Part shown: one piece after another, positions 34,941 to 44,132 of the stretch
Layout of the letters: each line of letters starts with the position of its first letter
How positions within the stretch are numbered: position 1 is the stretch's first letter
Origin: Microcoleus vaginatus PCC 9802
Lineage (GTDB): Bacteria > Cyanobacteriota > Cyanobacteriia > Cyanobacteriales > Microcoleaceae
Assembly (NCBI GenBank): GCA_022701275.1
Contig: CP031740.1
Location: forward strand, 2,243,001-2,307,000
DNA: 64,000 bases
Reading direction: 5' to 3'
Made by a program: the position numbers and the translations under genes
The notes under the pieces: model-generated
What the model was told of the DNA's origin: nothing
The model's database searches: none
The model's input: the letters and a program-made list of their open reading frames with translations, nothing else

Positions 34941-35564
34941 TTATTTAGTCTTGTCCAAATTCCGCGACTCCAACCAAATAGGAATTGCAATCCAAGCCAC
35001 TGCTAACAGCAAAGCAAATACCGCAAATTGAGCGGCCCAAGCTACCAATTTCTCCAAAGACACAACTTGTCCCAAGAAGTAGGATAAACTCACCATTACA
35101 GATGCCCAGCTTGCAGCACCCAGAATATTGAACAGCGAAAATTTCCAAAAAGGCATTTCTGCAATACCTGCTAGGGGGCTAGCAAAAATTCGCAGTAGTG
35201 CGATGAAACGACCCAAAAATACGGCTTTAGCTGCATTTTTGCTAAACTGTTCTTTTAAGTCAAACAGTTGTTCTTCTCGAAAGCGGAAAAATTGTCCCAG
35301 CTTCAGCAGCAGTGGCCAGCCACCGTACCTGCCGATCGCATAACCAAAATTTCCCCCCACAGTCGCACCCGCGATCGCACTGCCGAGTACAAACCAGTAA
35401 TTCAGTTCCCCGCTGCCAGCTAAAAACCCGCCAGCAATCGTAATAGTCTCGCCTGGAAGAGGAACTCCCAGATTTTCCAGCAAAATTCCCAGAAATACTG
35501 CCCAGTAGCCGTAATCACGCGCAAACTGCTGAATAGTCTCTAACGATAAAAACTCAAAAGACAT
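34941..35564 (-). CDS. DedA family membrane protein
   Basis: A 207-residue polytopic DedA/SNARE-associated (VTT) protein. ENLGVPLPGETITIAGGFLAG and GRFIALLRIFASPLAGIAEM are the conserved family blocks (the R in GRF and the E/P residues of the re-entrant loops). The family includes lipid flippases or transporters needed for envelope homeostasis; the exact substrate here is unknown. Stand-alone gene. Confidence 0.93.
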   Translation of the reverse strand: MSFEFLSLETIQQFARDYGYWAVFLGILLENLGVPLPGETITIAGGFLAGSGELNYWFVLGSAIAGATVGGNFGYAIGRYGGWPLLLKLGQFFRFREEQLFDLKEQFSKNAAKAVFLGRFIALLRIFASPLAGIAEMPFWKFSLFNILGAASWASVMVSLSYFLGQVVSLEKLVAWAAQFAVFALLLAVAWIAIPIWLESRNLDKTK

Positions 35565-35910
35565 TCGATACTGCCTTCGTAAACTTTTGCAAAGCTCAAT
35601 ACATTTATATATTGGCTCGATTCAGCCAATAGTGCAATCTTTCGCTGTGATGAAGAACACACTGTTGTCGCGATCGCTAATCCAACTAAAAATTAGCCTT
35701 TCAGGCATACTAGAGGAATAGAGAATTGTTGCGGTTGCGTTCCGCGCGATCGCTAGCCAGTTTCTTACTAAATTTATCACAACGGCTCTCCCCATCGATT
35801 CCCTAGCCCGATCGCGCATCCTAAAACATAGGCTGAACTCCCCTGAGTCTCTCAATAGAGTCAGCAAATAAACTCACTTATTCATACTTTACGAGCGTAG
35901 GATAACTGCT
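35565..35910. other. Spacer between the DedA and STAS genes
   Basis: 346 bp, divergent promoters expected. Several HIP1 or partial HIP1 sites are seen (GCGATCGC at 35671 and nearby). No supported gene; an 81-codon open frame on the minus strand lacks any family similarity. Confidence 0.5.
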
Positions 35911-36255
35911 ATGGAATTTCCCAACTTCAACCCACCCATCGTCCTTCAACCTCACAACTGCCTCGACTCCCAAGCCGGCAGCCTCCTCCAGCAACAGCTA
36001 GCCGAGATTATGCCGGATCGCCACAAACTCTGGGTAATAGACATGGCCGCCGTTGATTTCATCGACAGTTCCGGGATCTGCGCCTTAGTCGGCGGACTCA
36101 ACGCCGCCCGCCACCGGGGATGCCGCCTCGTCATCTGCAACCTCTCAGCCACAGTCAAGCTAATTTTTGAAATTACTCAACTCGACCAACTCTTTGAAAT
36201 CTTCGACAGTTTCGAGCAAGTTATCTCCACTGAAACTCCGGCTTTAGTTGCTTGA
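35911..36255 (+). CDS. STAS-domain anti-sigma factor antagonist-like protein
   Basis: A 114-residue single STAS domain of the SpoIIAA/RsbV type. VDFIDSSGICALVGGL carries the serine pair where RsbV-like proteins are phosphorylated (Ser near residue 53-54), and GCRLVICNLSATVKLIFEIT the following strand and helix. It likely binds a switch kinase or other partner controlling a sigma factor or surface process. No kinase or phosphatase is adjacent. Confidence 0.88.
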   Translation: MEFPNFNPPIVLQPHNCLDSQAGSLLQQQLAEIMPDRHKLWVIDMAAVDFIDSSGICALVGGLNAARHRGCRLVICNLSATVKLIFEITQLDQLFEIFDSFEQVISTETPALVA

Positions 36256-36299
36256 TTAAAATGAGATCCCGAGTTTAAATCTCAAGTTTGCAAGAGACT

Positions 36300-36950
36300 T
36301 CAAGCAACCGCAGAGTTAATTTCTATATCATAAATAGGTTTATTTGTCAAGCAATACCAATGACAAACAAATAAATCCGGCACTTGAACGCCGACAGAAG
36401 CGATCGCAGGTGCAGCCGGAAAAGGCCAAAGTCGATCGAAACAAATCCTTTCCCCTACGAACCCGAACTGCATCAAATAAGTCGCCGGCGGCGCATTTAA
36501 AAGATTCAGCAAGCGGTAAGCCAACTCATACAACTGCTGCCGCCAAACATCCGACAAATGCACCGGTTGAGAGTAACTCAACTCGCCAGACTGCTTGTCA
36601 GATCCCGCACCAATCACCTCAGCATACAGTGGCCCCTTTGCCGTCAACACCACAGGCAGCCAAAAATTGCCCTCGCCGACGGGAAAAAGCAGATCCTGAG
36701 CCACTCGATCGCGCGCCACCGAAACATTGCGGCAAAATCGAAACACCTCTTGAGCCGGAAAAACCAGATTTTCTGGCACATCCAGCGTCAACGGACAAAG
36801 GATCGCCCCACCCGGAGCGATCGCGCCTGAATTGAGTTCCGTAACCCCACAGATATTGACTTCAGTTAAAGGATTAGATTGAGCGATCGCCGCCTTGAGA
36901 CTGGCGGCCGGGCCTTTCTCGTCACCCGCCACAATCAAAACCTTAGGCAT
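36300..36950 (-). CDS. Conserved protein, possibly ATP-grasp/PurK-like
   Basis: 216 residues. It opens with MPKVLIVAGDEKGPAASLK, a nucleotide-fold-like beginning; the C-terminal half (LSDVWRQQLYELAYRLLN, then FVGERICFDRLWPFPA) recalls the last domain of PurK-type ATP-grasp enzymes, but no catalytic residues can be assigned. Start at 36950 rather than 37136, because the region beyond overlaps the coiled-coil gene and has no similarity. The two genes overlap by 8 bp. Confidence 0.5.
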   Translation of the reverse strand: MPKVLIVAGDEKGPAASLKAAIAQSNPLTEVNICGVTELNSGAIAPGGAILCPLTLDVPENLVFPAQEVFRFCRNVSVARDRVAQDLLFPVGEGNFWLPVVLTAKGPLYAEVIGAGSDKQSGELSYSQPVHLSDVWRQQLYELAYRLLNLLNAPPATYLMQFGFVGERICFDRLWPFPAAPAIASVGVQVPDLFVCHWYCLTNKPIYDIEINSAVA

Positions 36951-37497
36951 TGCCAAAGCTCGGCATTTGAATTCCCCGATCGTCCTCAGCATCGACGCTC
37001 GGCAGATCCAAGCCCTTAGCCTTGCGACTCCGCACAGCGAGACGGTAAGTGACGCTTTGCAACTCAGTGTGCAACTGGCGGTTTTCCTTTTGCAGTTGAT
37101 CCAATTTTTCCTTAATTGGCTCGATCCGTTCGGCAAACTTCTGGCGGTAAACCCCCGGCAATTCCTGAACCACCTGTTCTAGCATCCTAGACCGATCCGT
37201 CAATTCCTGCACTGACTGCCGCAGTTGGTAAACCTCAGCATCCCGCTCGGCGATTTGTTCCTGATAAAAACCCACCTGTTCTTCAACAGCTTGGAGTTGT
37301 TCCCGCATTGCCTGCATTTGAGCTTGGTGGCGATCGGAAACTTCCGGCGCCGGCACAAAATTAGAATTGCCCTTCACCAGCCTGAAAAGTTCTTGAGACA
37401 ACTGCTGCACCAATTGGTCGCGCATTTGCAGCTCTTCGGTGAGACGAGATACCTCTGATTGCAATTCTTTTGAGCTTACAAGTTTAGTTGGATTCAC
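36943..37497 (-). CDS. Coiled-coil protein conserved in cyanobacteria (Npun_F5560-like)
   Basis: A 184-residue protein, nearly all alpha-helical heptads from about 8 to 160 (for example RDQLVQQLSQELFRLVKGNSN, REQLQAVEEQVGFYQEQIAERD). It matches my recollection of a cyanobacteria-specific family named after Npun_F5560. Its 3' end overlaps the next gene by 8 bp, which suggests a two-gene operon. The function is unknown; a structural or scaffold role is inferred from composition. Confidence 0.75.
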   Translation of the reverse strand: MNPTKLVSSKELQSEVSRLTEELQMRDQLVQQLSQELFRLVKGNSNFVPAPEVSDRHQAQMQAMREQLQAVEEQVGFYQEQIAERDAEVYQLRQSVQELTDRSRMLEQVVQELPGVYRQKFAERIEPIKEKLDQLQKENRQLHTELQSVTYRLAVRSRKAKGLDLPSVDAEDDRGIQMPSFGNA

Positions 37498-37683
37498 GAT
37501 GACTCTCAGCTTTTGTTATATAATGTGTTTCTATTTAAAAATATCTTTCCCTTACCGCAGAGGCAAGAGGCACTTCAAAAGTTTTGAACCCCTTAGGCTA
37601 AATCGAACCCGCAGCCCGATGTCAAGGGTAAAGCTCAGTCTAACTCAAATCAGGCATTCACGTCATCACCTTAGTTTCTTGTC

Positions 37684-37815
37684 ACTGAGATGTTGCACCA
37701 TTCTCAAGAACAGGCAAGAGGCCTGTTGCACAAAGAATTAATTTGTTGTGGGGTGGGCAGGAGATCCCGCCCAAAAAAGGATTAAGGATTATTGATATTG
37801 GTGCAACATCTCAGT
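37684..37815. mobile_element. MITE-like repeat element, copy 4 (perfect ends)
   Basis: The ends ACTGAGATGTTGCACC (37684-37699) and GGTGCAACATCTCAGT (37800-37815) are perfect 16-bp inverted repeats. Internally GAACAGGCAAGAGGCCTGTT and GGGTGGGCAGGAGATCCCGCCC form further palindromes. No open frame. It is inverted relative to the copy at 49641. Lies in the 398-bp gap between the coiled-coil gene and the aldolase gene, otherwise without features. Confidence 0.8.
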
Positions 37816-37895
37816 TGCCATAGACACAGGTAAAACCCTAGGTTTTTTGTCAATAAACCAGGTTTCTTAGCTTTTTCTCAGAATAGTGCAAGATC

Positions 37896-38528
37896 TCATG
37901 TGTAACCAATCACAGCCGAAAGCACTTTGGCAGCTTCGTCCACGGTGCTGCCAAAACAGATAATGCCGTCCTCGTGACCTGCCATCGCCAGAATTTTGCG
38001 TTCTGCCAAATTCTCCTCCTCAAAAAGTCTAAACATTTCTAAGGCCATCTGGGGAGTGCCGTAAGGTATTTCTTTTCTAGTAGTAGGAATATTAAACAGC
38101 AGTTGCTGCCATAGCGTAGGATTATGGACATGAATTATCCCGCCCACCTCCTCTCTCTGAAGGTACAGGGCCCCGTGAGTCAGGGACTCCGACGAAGCTT
38201 GTACGGGGCCCCGGCAGCCGAGGAAATTTTGTTCTAAATTAAATTCGGTAACAGTACAGTAGGATTCTGGTCCCAGATTTCTCAAGTGTGCAGTCTGGGT
38301 TCCCGAAATCACGAATTGGCAAGAATTGCCGAGTCTGACGCTGACGTTGCCAAACCCTATGCCATTTTCGTAGACGCCAATTAATCCCCAAGCGTGGAGC
38401 CGATCGCGCCAGTCCATCAAATCTGCTATGTTCCGGGCAGCTACAGGGTCTGCTTTTTCCCAGTCACAGCGGTACTTAACGACTCCTTCATCCATCCATT
38501 TTTTTGTCCGACCTGACACGACAGACAT
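37896..38528 (-). CDS. Class II aldolase/adducin family protein
   Basis: A 210-residue zinc-dependent lyase or epimerase of the class II aldolase (AraD/FucA) fold. The active-site acid lies in SSESLTH, the zinc histidines are in IIHVHNPT and AGHEDGII. FVISGTQTAHL is near the phosphate-binding loop. The substrate is unknown. Start at 38528 or at the ATG at 38495; both lack a strong ribosome site. Confidence 0.85.
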   Translation of the reverse strand: MSVVSGRTKKWMDEGVVKYRCDWEKADPVAARNIADLMDWRDRLHAWGLIGVYENGIGFGNVSVRLGNSCQFVISGTQTAHLRNLGPESYCTVTEFNLEQNFLGCRGPVQASSESLTHGALYLQREEVGGIIHVHNPTLWQQLLFNIPTTRKEIPYGTPQMALEMFRLFEEENLAERKILAMAGHEDGIICFGSTVDEAAKVLSAVIGYT

Positions 38529-38625
38529 GGCCCAAGCTGAGACTTAATCGAAGTTGTCAAGAAGTTGTCAAACAGCTTTTTTTGCCTGCTGCCTTATGTC
38601 TCGGTGCATAAGTGCCTTAACTAAT

Positions 38626-38709
38626 CTACATTCCAGTGTCGCCGTAATTAGCGACCGACATTAGCAAAAAGTAAGCTAGGAAAGTTGAACCAATTATTCC
38701 AAAAATCAT
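38626..38709 (-). CDS. Possible 27-residue single-span membrane protein
   Basis: The open frame reads MIFGIIGSTFLAYFLLMSVA then NYGDTGM. One hydrophobic helix (about residues 2-20). AGAGG lies about 7 nt before the ATG, a better ribosome site than many genes nearby. Such tiny membrane proteins are common in cyanobacterial photosynthetic and NDH complexes, but it does not match PsbN, PsbM, PsbT, PetG, PetL, PetN, PsaM or Ycf12 as I know them. The name is left open. Confidence 0.4.
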   Translation of the reverse strand: MIFGIIGSTFLAYFLLMSVANYGDTGM

Positions 38710-39280
38710 GATTTAGCCTCTAGGTGATTACAAAAGTTCAATATGAAAATGCACGCTTTCATTCGGGGAGTTTGATTCCAGGCTTTTGCCCGATCGAGTT
38801 TCTGATGTGAAACTACATAACATCCCTGAATCCGTTATTGTTCTACCCTACAGCATTTTTACTGAGTGTAGTTCTACCTTAAGAAAGACTTAAGGATAAA
38901 TTACCCCTTAATCAGGTAAATTAGGTAAAAAGCAACCGTACATTTACTGATTTTTTATCATTATACATATATTTAAGCAAAAAGCAAGCGGAACACAAAA
39001 AATATTTTTTAGCCAGTCTTGGAGGAACTGGCACAATCTTCGGGTACTCAACGTTAGTCAACACCTCTGTTGATCGAGCAATTTTTAGCTCCGGGGCACC
39101 CTACAAGCTAAGAAACTGGGTTGAGCGTAATATGATGTCGGGTAAAATCACCGCAACGCCAGCTCGCGTCGGCGGGTTCACCAAAATCTGTAAGTAGTAG
39201 TATAAGTTATAGATCCCGTAAACCCGCGCCTACCTAGAGGGGGATAGTCGATCGACCGAACCTGATATAAGTCCTATTAA
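38710..39280. other. Long AT-rich spacer upstream of the small membrane ORF
   Basis: The gap between the aldolase and Wzz-like genes totals 828 bp. This part is AT-rich, with a promoter-like region for the small ORF just above 38709 and no further open frame of note. A motif GAAACTGGGTT at about 39112 recurs elsewhere. Confidence 0.45.
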
Positions 39281-39281
39281 G

Positions 39282-39321
39282 AAAAAAACCAGCCGATCGA
39301 GCAGTGAGGGCCCGATCGGCT
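39282..39321 (-). terminator. Terminator of the Wzz-like gene
   Basis: On the minus strand AGCCGATCG (39313-39321) pairs with CGATCGGCT (39291-39299), followed by GG and T7. It lies 36 bp past the stop. A T5 run on the other side makes it possibly bidirectional. Confidence 0.85.
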
Positions 39322-39356
39322 AAATTTTTCTGTGGAGCGCGATCGCTCGCAGCCCT

Positions 39357-40352
39357 TTAAATGTGGAAGTGATACAAGATACTGCCGTCGTCTTTAATTT
39401 CGCAATTGGCATTAAAGACTTCAGCTTGTTGGTTCAAAAAACGCTGAGCGACATCCGGCGACAGCCGCGTTTCCATTGCAAACCGCACCAGAGTTATTTC
39501 GCCGCGGCCTTCTTTGATCAGTCGGTACAAAGCACTTTGGAGCCTTTCGCTCTCTTCTCGCTGAAAAGCTGCCTTGTACCTCCAATCCGCCACCGAAGGA
39601 ATCAAACCCCGGCTGACCAAAATCGCCAACAGCAAGCCAATTCCCAAAATCAGAGGCACTGTCGGATCGCTCGTGGGCGTCGCCACAATTTGCGGCACTG
39701 TAGCGGCGGCCAAACTGCTAACCATTTCTTTTTCCGACGCTTGCGTATCCGCCATTGCAAGCTGAGTTTTGTTGTAAAAATCTTGCTGAAGCTTCATTTG
39801 CTGCAACAGGCGAGCGCGCTCTCTTTCGTATTGGTCGAGTTTTTGCTGAGCTTGTTTCAGGTCTTGAGTGACTTGTGCCAAGCGTTGGTTGAGCGACTGA
39901 TTGACTGATTGCCACCGATATCTGTTAATCAGGCGGCTTTTTTCAACCATGCCCTTCATCAACATATCCGCCGTTTGGATTGCTTGCTCCTGATCGAGCG
40001 AGCGATACCCAACAACAATCTCTAGGGGTTGTTCCGGCTTAGAAATTTTGACACTAGCATTTTGTCGAACTTGCTGGGGCGACAGCTTAACTGCATCTGC
40101 CACTGCTTTGACAACATTATCTGCCAGCAGAACCTCTGGGGTGAGTTGCTCTCCCTGCTTGAGAATTGTCGTGCCCGTACTCGAAAATTTGACTGGCGGA
40201 TTATTAGAAGTGAGAGTGCCTTGAGCCATGAATCCGGGGGGCGGGGCGAGGCGGTAGGCCAGGGCGCCTGAAATACCCATAATTACAGCAAAACTGCCTA
40301 AGGCAATCCATCTGTATTGATGTGCTGAAGATTTAAAACGTAAATTTCCCAT
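39357..40352 (-). CDS. Wzz-like polysaccharide co-polymerase with C-terminal winged-helix-like domain
   Basis: 331 residues: N-terminal membrane span (about 15-35), periplasmic coiled coil (about 130-200; NQSLNQRLAQVTQDLKQAQQ), second span (about 233-252), then about 75 cytoplasmic residues with LYRLIKEGRGEITLVRFAMET and RLSPDVAQRFLNQQAEVFNA, which look like a small winged helix ending in GSILYHFHI. The two-span, coiled-coil layout is that of chain-length regulators of surface polysaccharide. The ATG at 40352 is preferred over 40403. The winged helix is unusual for Wzz proteins. Confidence 0.65.
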   Translation of the reverse strand: MGNLRFKSSAHQYRWIALGSFAVIMGISGALAYRLAPPPGFMAQGTLTSNNPPVKFSSTGTTILKQGEQLTPEVLLADNVVKAVADAVKLSPQQVRQNASVKISKPEQPLEIVVGYRSLDQEQAIQTADMLMKGMVEKSRLINRYRWQSVNQSLNQRLAQVTQDLKQAQQKLDQYERERARLLQQMKLQQDFYNKTQLAMADTQASEKEMVSSLAAATVPQIVATPTSDPTVPLILGIGLLLAILVSRGLIPSVADWRYKAAFQREESERLQSALYRLIKEGRGEITLVRFAMETRLSPDVAQRFLNQQAEVFNANCEIKDDGSILYHFHI

Positions 40353-40913
40353 TTTGATAGTCAAATCATAACATTCGCTTGCCGCAGCTACTGCCAAACG
40401 CAAGAGCGATCGTTTCTTTCTGGTTAGTCAAATTGACTGCTGAAAATTTTCTCAGTTTGTACCTAAAAGCTACTAGCTTTTGAGAGTTGTCAATATTCAT
40501 GATCCGAAAAAACCGATCGCGCTTTTATTTGATCCGAGCTATAACTTCAGTTTTTGTCCTTAATAATTAATCTGTAACAAGGCTTCTGGAAGTATACTGG
40601 CCTCAGACTAGCACTCAGGCGTGCGATCGCCTCGCCTCCCCGTGTTTGTTGACATTCAAAACAGTCTCCTTTTCACCCTTGGCAATTCTCCAATTATCTT
40701 ACGTCTTGGCGTCTTGCGGACGCGGTTGAAGAATAAAAAAAACCTTAAATACTGGACCTAAAAACTTAACAAGCAAGAATTATACCATGCAGTTAAGAGT
40801 TTGCTGCGTATTAAAAAAAATTGTGGAGCTGGTTTCGCCCCCAGATCCACATATTCACATAACAATTATGGTTCGATCGGTTGATGGTTCGAGCAACCGT
40901 CAGAGGCGAATGT
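40353..40913. other. Spacer between the Wzz-like and MBL genes
   Basis: 561 bp. I see a few HIP1 or partial sites (GCGATCGC at 40622) and AT-rich promoter sequence, but no gene, RNA or element. Confidence 0.5.
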
Positions 40914-41825
40914 TCAGAAGCCGATCGGCAAAATAAGACCCTCGCGGGCCATGACAGCCTTCGGAAAAGCGATTTGCACATCTTCGGCGATGCGATCGAG
41001 AAAATCGTCAGTATGAGCCGGATCATGGTGAAAAATCACCACTCGTTTCACCCGGGCTTCCTTAGCCATTCTCACCGCTTCCTGCCAAGTCGAGTGTCCC
41101 CAACCCACCTTCGGAGATTTGGGGTTGTGATATTCCTCGTCTGTGTACATCGCATCGTAAATCAGCACATCAGCGTCGAGGGCTAAATTGTAGACATTCT
41201 CATCTAGGCGATCGGGAAAATGTTCAGTATCCGAACAGTAAACAACTGATCGTCCCTGCCAAGTCACCCGATATCCCATAGCAGTATTCGGGTGATTCAG
41301 AGAACCCGTCCTAATCTCAATATCGTCCAGCATCATTGTCTGGTTGTGATGGAGTTCGTAGAAATTCAAATCTGCCTGCAAACCCATCAGTGGCACCGGC
41401 GAATTCGAGTGCAACACCCGTTCGACAAAGTGCCTTTTCATGCAATCTCCATCCGGCGGAGTCGCCCCGTAAATATCAAAGCTATTGCCACGGATGAAAG
41501 CTGGGGCGAACAGCGGGAAACCTTGAATGTGATCCCAGTGATAGTGAGTAAAAAACATATAAGCTTGCACGGGCATTTCTTGCACCAACTGGTCTCCCAG
41601 CATCCGCAAGCCAGTTCCGCCGTCAAAAATCAAGCGTTTGCCAGCGACTCGCATTTCCAAACAAGAAGTATTGCCGCCGTAGCGAACAGTTTCCTGTCCG
41701 GGTGTCGGAACACTGCCCCGCACGCCCCAGAACTGTACTACAAAATCATCTATACCTTTTATTGATTCGGAGGGTTGAGGGCAATCAACGGGAGTTGCCG
41801 CTACAGAGGACAAGCTGATTTCCAT
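40914..41825 (-). CDS. Metallo-beta-lactamase-fold hydrolase
   Basis: A 303-residue MBL-fold enzyme. Metal-binding HxHxDH in FFTHYHWDHIQGFPL, later His in GSLNHPNTAMGYR, Asp in VVYCSDTEHFPD, and a final His in VVIFHHDPAHTD. The start of the fold is VQFWGVRGSVPTPG, which is characteristic of the phosphodiesterase-like or PhnP/RNase Z-related subfamily. The substrate is unknown. Its ATG lies 1 bp after the aroC stop, so they are read as one unit. Confidence 0.9.
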   Translation of the reverse strand: MEISLSSVAATPVDCPQPSESIKGIDDFVVQFWGVRGSVPTPGQETVRYGGNTSCLEMRVAGKRLIFDGGTGLRMLGDQLVQEMPVQAYMFFTHYHWDHIQGFPLFAPAFIRGNSFDIYGATPPDGDCMKRHFVERVLHSNSPVPLMGLQADLNFYELHHNQTMMLDDIEIRTGSLNHPNTAMGYRVTWQGRSVVYCSDTEHFPDRLDENVYNLALDADVLIYDAMYTDEEYHNPKSPKVGWGHSTWQEAVRMAKEARVKRVVIFHHDPAHTDDFLDRIAEDVQIAFPKAVMAREGLILPIGF

Positions 41826-41826
41826 T

Positions 41827-42927
41827 TTAAAATTCAGGCTTTAAGGTTCCACATTGTCCGTGATGGCGCAGCAGATGGTCGCACAACACTAAAGCTACCA
41901 TCGCTTCCACCATTGGCACAGCTCTTGGCAAAACGCAAGGGTCGTGCCGTCCCTTGGCAGCCAGCAGCGTTTCTTCGCCTTCTCGGGTAACGGTGCGCTG
42001 CTGCTGGCGAATTGTCGCAGTCGGCTTGAATGCGGCCCGCAAAATGATATTTTCGCCGTTAGCAATCCCACCCTGAATTCCGCCAGAGCGATTCGTCACT
42101 GTACGAATTACACCCTTATCATCAGTATAGTATTCATCATTATGTTCGCTGCCCTTGAGCCGAGTCCCGGCAAACCCGGAACCAATTTCAAAGCCTTTGC
42201 TGGCGGGCAAGGACATGATGGCTTTGGCCAAGTCGGCTTCGAGTTTGTCGAATACGGGCATTCCCAGCCCTTTGGGTACATTGCGGGCGACGCATTCGAC
42301 TACACCGCCGATCGAATCTCCACTGTCGCGAACTTTTTCGATCAGTTCAATCATTCTTTCGGCACATTCGGCATCTGGACAGCGGACGATGTTGCTTTCT
42401 ACTTGTTCTAAGGTAACAGTGTCCGGGTCGGCGACACATTCTAAGTCTTTGATGCGTTTGACGTAGCCGACTATTTCGACTCCTGCTGCTTGTTTGAGAA
42501 TTTTTTTAGCGATCGCCCCTGCTGCTACTCTACCAATTGTCTCTCTCGCCGAACTGCGACCTCCGCCTTGCCAGTTACGAATTCCGTACTTAGCATCGTA
42601 GGTAGCGTCAGCGTGGGAAGGGCGGTAAGTTGTCGCCATTTCGCCGTAATCTTGGGGGCGAGTGTCTTGATTGCGGACTAAAATGGCGATCGGCGTTCCC
42701 AAAGTTTTGCCTTCAAACACCCCGGACAGAATTTCGCAGGTATCTGCTTCTTTACGGGGCGTAGTAATTTTGCTTTGGCCAGGGCGGCGGCGATCAAGTT
42801 CGGCTTGAATTTCCGATGCGTCGATCGACACTAGGGGCGGGCAACCGTCAATTACTACTCCCACACCGCCGCCGTGAGATTCCCCAAATGTCGAGATCCG
42901 AAATAAATGCCCAAAGGTATTGCCCAT
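41827..42927 (-). CDS. aroC: Chorismate synthase
   Basis: A 366-residue enzyme converting EPSP to chorismate with reduced FMN, the last shikimate pathway step. The opening [20 protein letters not shown], then [38 protein letters not shown] and [15 protein letters not shown] are all diagnostic. Complete. It shares its 3' end with the MBL gene start (1-bp gap). Confidence 0.98.
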   Translation of the reverse strand: MGNTFGHLFRISTFGESHGGGVGVVIDGCPPLVSIDASEIQAELDRRRPGQSKITTPRKEADTCEILSGVFEGKTLGTPIAILVRNQDTRPQDYGEMATTYRPSHADATYDAKYGIRNWQGGGRSSARETIGRVAAGAIAKKILKQAAGVEIVGYVKRIKDLECVADPDTVTLEQVESNIVRCPDAECAERMIELIEKVRDSGDSIGGVVECVARNVPKGLGMPVFDKLEADLAKAIMSLPASKGFEIGSGFAGTRLKGSEHNDEYYTDDKGVIRTVTNRSGGIQGGIANGENIILRAAFKPTATIRQQQRTVTREGEETLLAAKGRHDPCVLPRAVPMVEAMVALVLCDHLLRHHGQCGTLKPEF

Positions 42928-43171
42928 GATGCTTTTGCCTGAAACTTAATAATTTTTAGCTTAAATGGAATAGAGATTTACTGTATTTCTGAAAAATATA
43001 CCATTGACGAGTAGGCGACACGCGATCGCCCCACAGCATCACTCCCTTCCCACCCCTAGAAGAATATCTACCAGGGAGAGAGGGAGAGACAGAGAATAGG
43101 AGATATCTGGAAACACACTTAAATTCATCCGTGTATCCGTGTCCGAATCCGTGTTGTGCCTTCCTTCTTCT

Positions 43172-43303
43172 TTAGTCCTCGTGTTCTTCAAAAGGATCTC
43201 TCAATTCCTTAGAAGGGGGACCGAAAGCGGTGTAGATCGAGAATCCGGTGATTGCCACCAGACACACGCCAAGTGAAATGCCTAGAACTGCTGCGGGTTC
43301 CAT
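43172..43303 (-). CDS. psbN: Photosystem II assembly protein PsbN
   Basis: A 43-residue single-span protein. The sequence [20 protein letters not shown] followed by [11 protein letters not shown] and the C-terminal RDPFEEHED is canonical PsbN. It is a thylakoid membrane protein needed for PSII assembly rather than a fixed PSII subunit. It is divergent from psbH, as in other cyanobacteria and plastids. Too short to be obvious unless looked for. Confidence 0.95.
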   Translation of the reverse strand: MEPAAVLGISLGVCLVAITGFSIYTAFGPPSKELRDPFEEHED

Positions 43304-43516
43304 ATTTTTGATAGATTATGAGTGCTCCACTCTATAATATTACAAAAAATAACAATCCGTCTGAAAGTCTAGTGATTTTAGGCGCAATACGGTATGGTCG
43401 CCAACCCTCACTCCCCCTTCTCCCAGTCCCCCATGCAGCATTTCTGAGAAATTGCGATCGCAATTAGCGGTGAAAATATGTCAAACTTCTCTGTAGAGAT
43501 TCATTGTAGGTGACTT

Positions 43517-43720
43517 ATGGCACAACGGACTTGGTTAGGAGATATACTCAAACCCCTTAACTCAGAGTACGGCAAGGTCGCTCCGGGTTGGGGCACCACG
43601 CTGTTGATGAGCGTTTTCATTGGACTGTTTTTCGTGTTCTTGTTGATTATTTTGCAAATCTACAACTCTTCTCTGATTCTGGAGAATGTAGATGTCGATT
43701 GGTCGAGCCTAGGCCGCTAA
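43517..43720 (+). CDS. psbH: Photosystem II reaction centre protein H
   Basis: 67 residues, canonical: [20 protein letters not shown], then [19 protein letters not shown] and a single membrane helix. It stabilises the PSII core (CP47 side). It starts 213 bp from psbN in the opposite direction and is followed by tatA, pth and the DUF3146 gene on the same strand, a known cyanobacterial cluster. Confidence 0.97.
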   Translation: MAQRTWLGDILKPLNSEYGKVAPGWGTTLLMSVFIGLFFVFLLIILQIYNSSLILENVDVDWSSLGR

Positions 43721-43871
43721 AAATTGATCACAAAACAGTAAGGCTAAAAGTAAAAGCTGAGGGTTGAGGAGAAAGGGTAAAAGGTAAGTTTTCCCATTTT
43801 TCCTTACCCTTTCCGGTTACTTTTTCCATAAATAAACAAGAAGTAACTAAAGAAATTGCAGGAGAGAAAAA

Positions 43872-44132
43872 ATGAATATTTTTGGCATTGGTTTGCCGGA
43901 AATGGCAGTTATTTTTACGATCGCCCTATTGGTATTTGGTCCGAAAAAATTACCTGAAATCGGTCGAAGTATGGGGAAGGCAATTCGGGGCTTTCAAGAT
44001 GCTTCGCGGGATTTTGAGTCGGAGTTCACGCGGGAAGCCAAGCAGTTAGAAGAAGCAGTAGCAACTAGCAGCAAACCGGAAACTGAAAAACTCACGGCGG
44101 CTACTCCCAAGGAAGATAGTACAGACAGTTAA
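43872..44132 (+). CDS. tatA: Twin-arginine translocase subunit TatA/TatE
   Basis: 86 residues: one N-terminal membrane helix MNIFGIGLPEMAVIFTIAL, the hinge FGPKKLPEIGRSMGKAIRGF, and a charged amphipathic/acidic tail. TatA forms the pore for export of folded proteins. AGGAGAG precedes the ATG. Its stop TAA is directly followed by the pth ATG with no gap. Confidence 0.95.
   Translation: MNIFGIGLPEMAVIFTIALLVFGPKKLPEIGRSMGKAIRGFQDASRDFESEFTREAKQLEEAVATSSKPETEKLTAATPKEDSTDS

Noticed and set aside
35622-35867. Open frame of 81 codons on the minus strand upstream of the STAS gene
   Set aside because: No family similarity, Arg-rich composition typical of chance frames, and no ribosome site; it covers a promoter region.
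38161-38220. GGGGCCCC palindromic stretch within the aldolase gene
   Set aside because: It encodes conserved residues around the catalytic SSESLTH and is explained by coding constraint.
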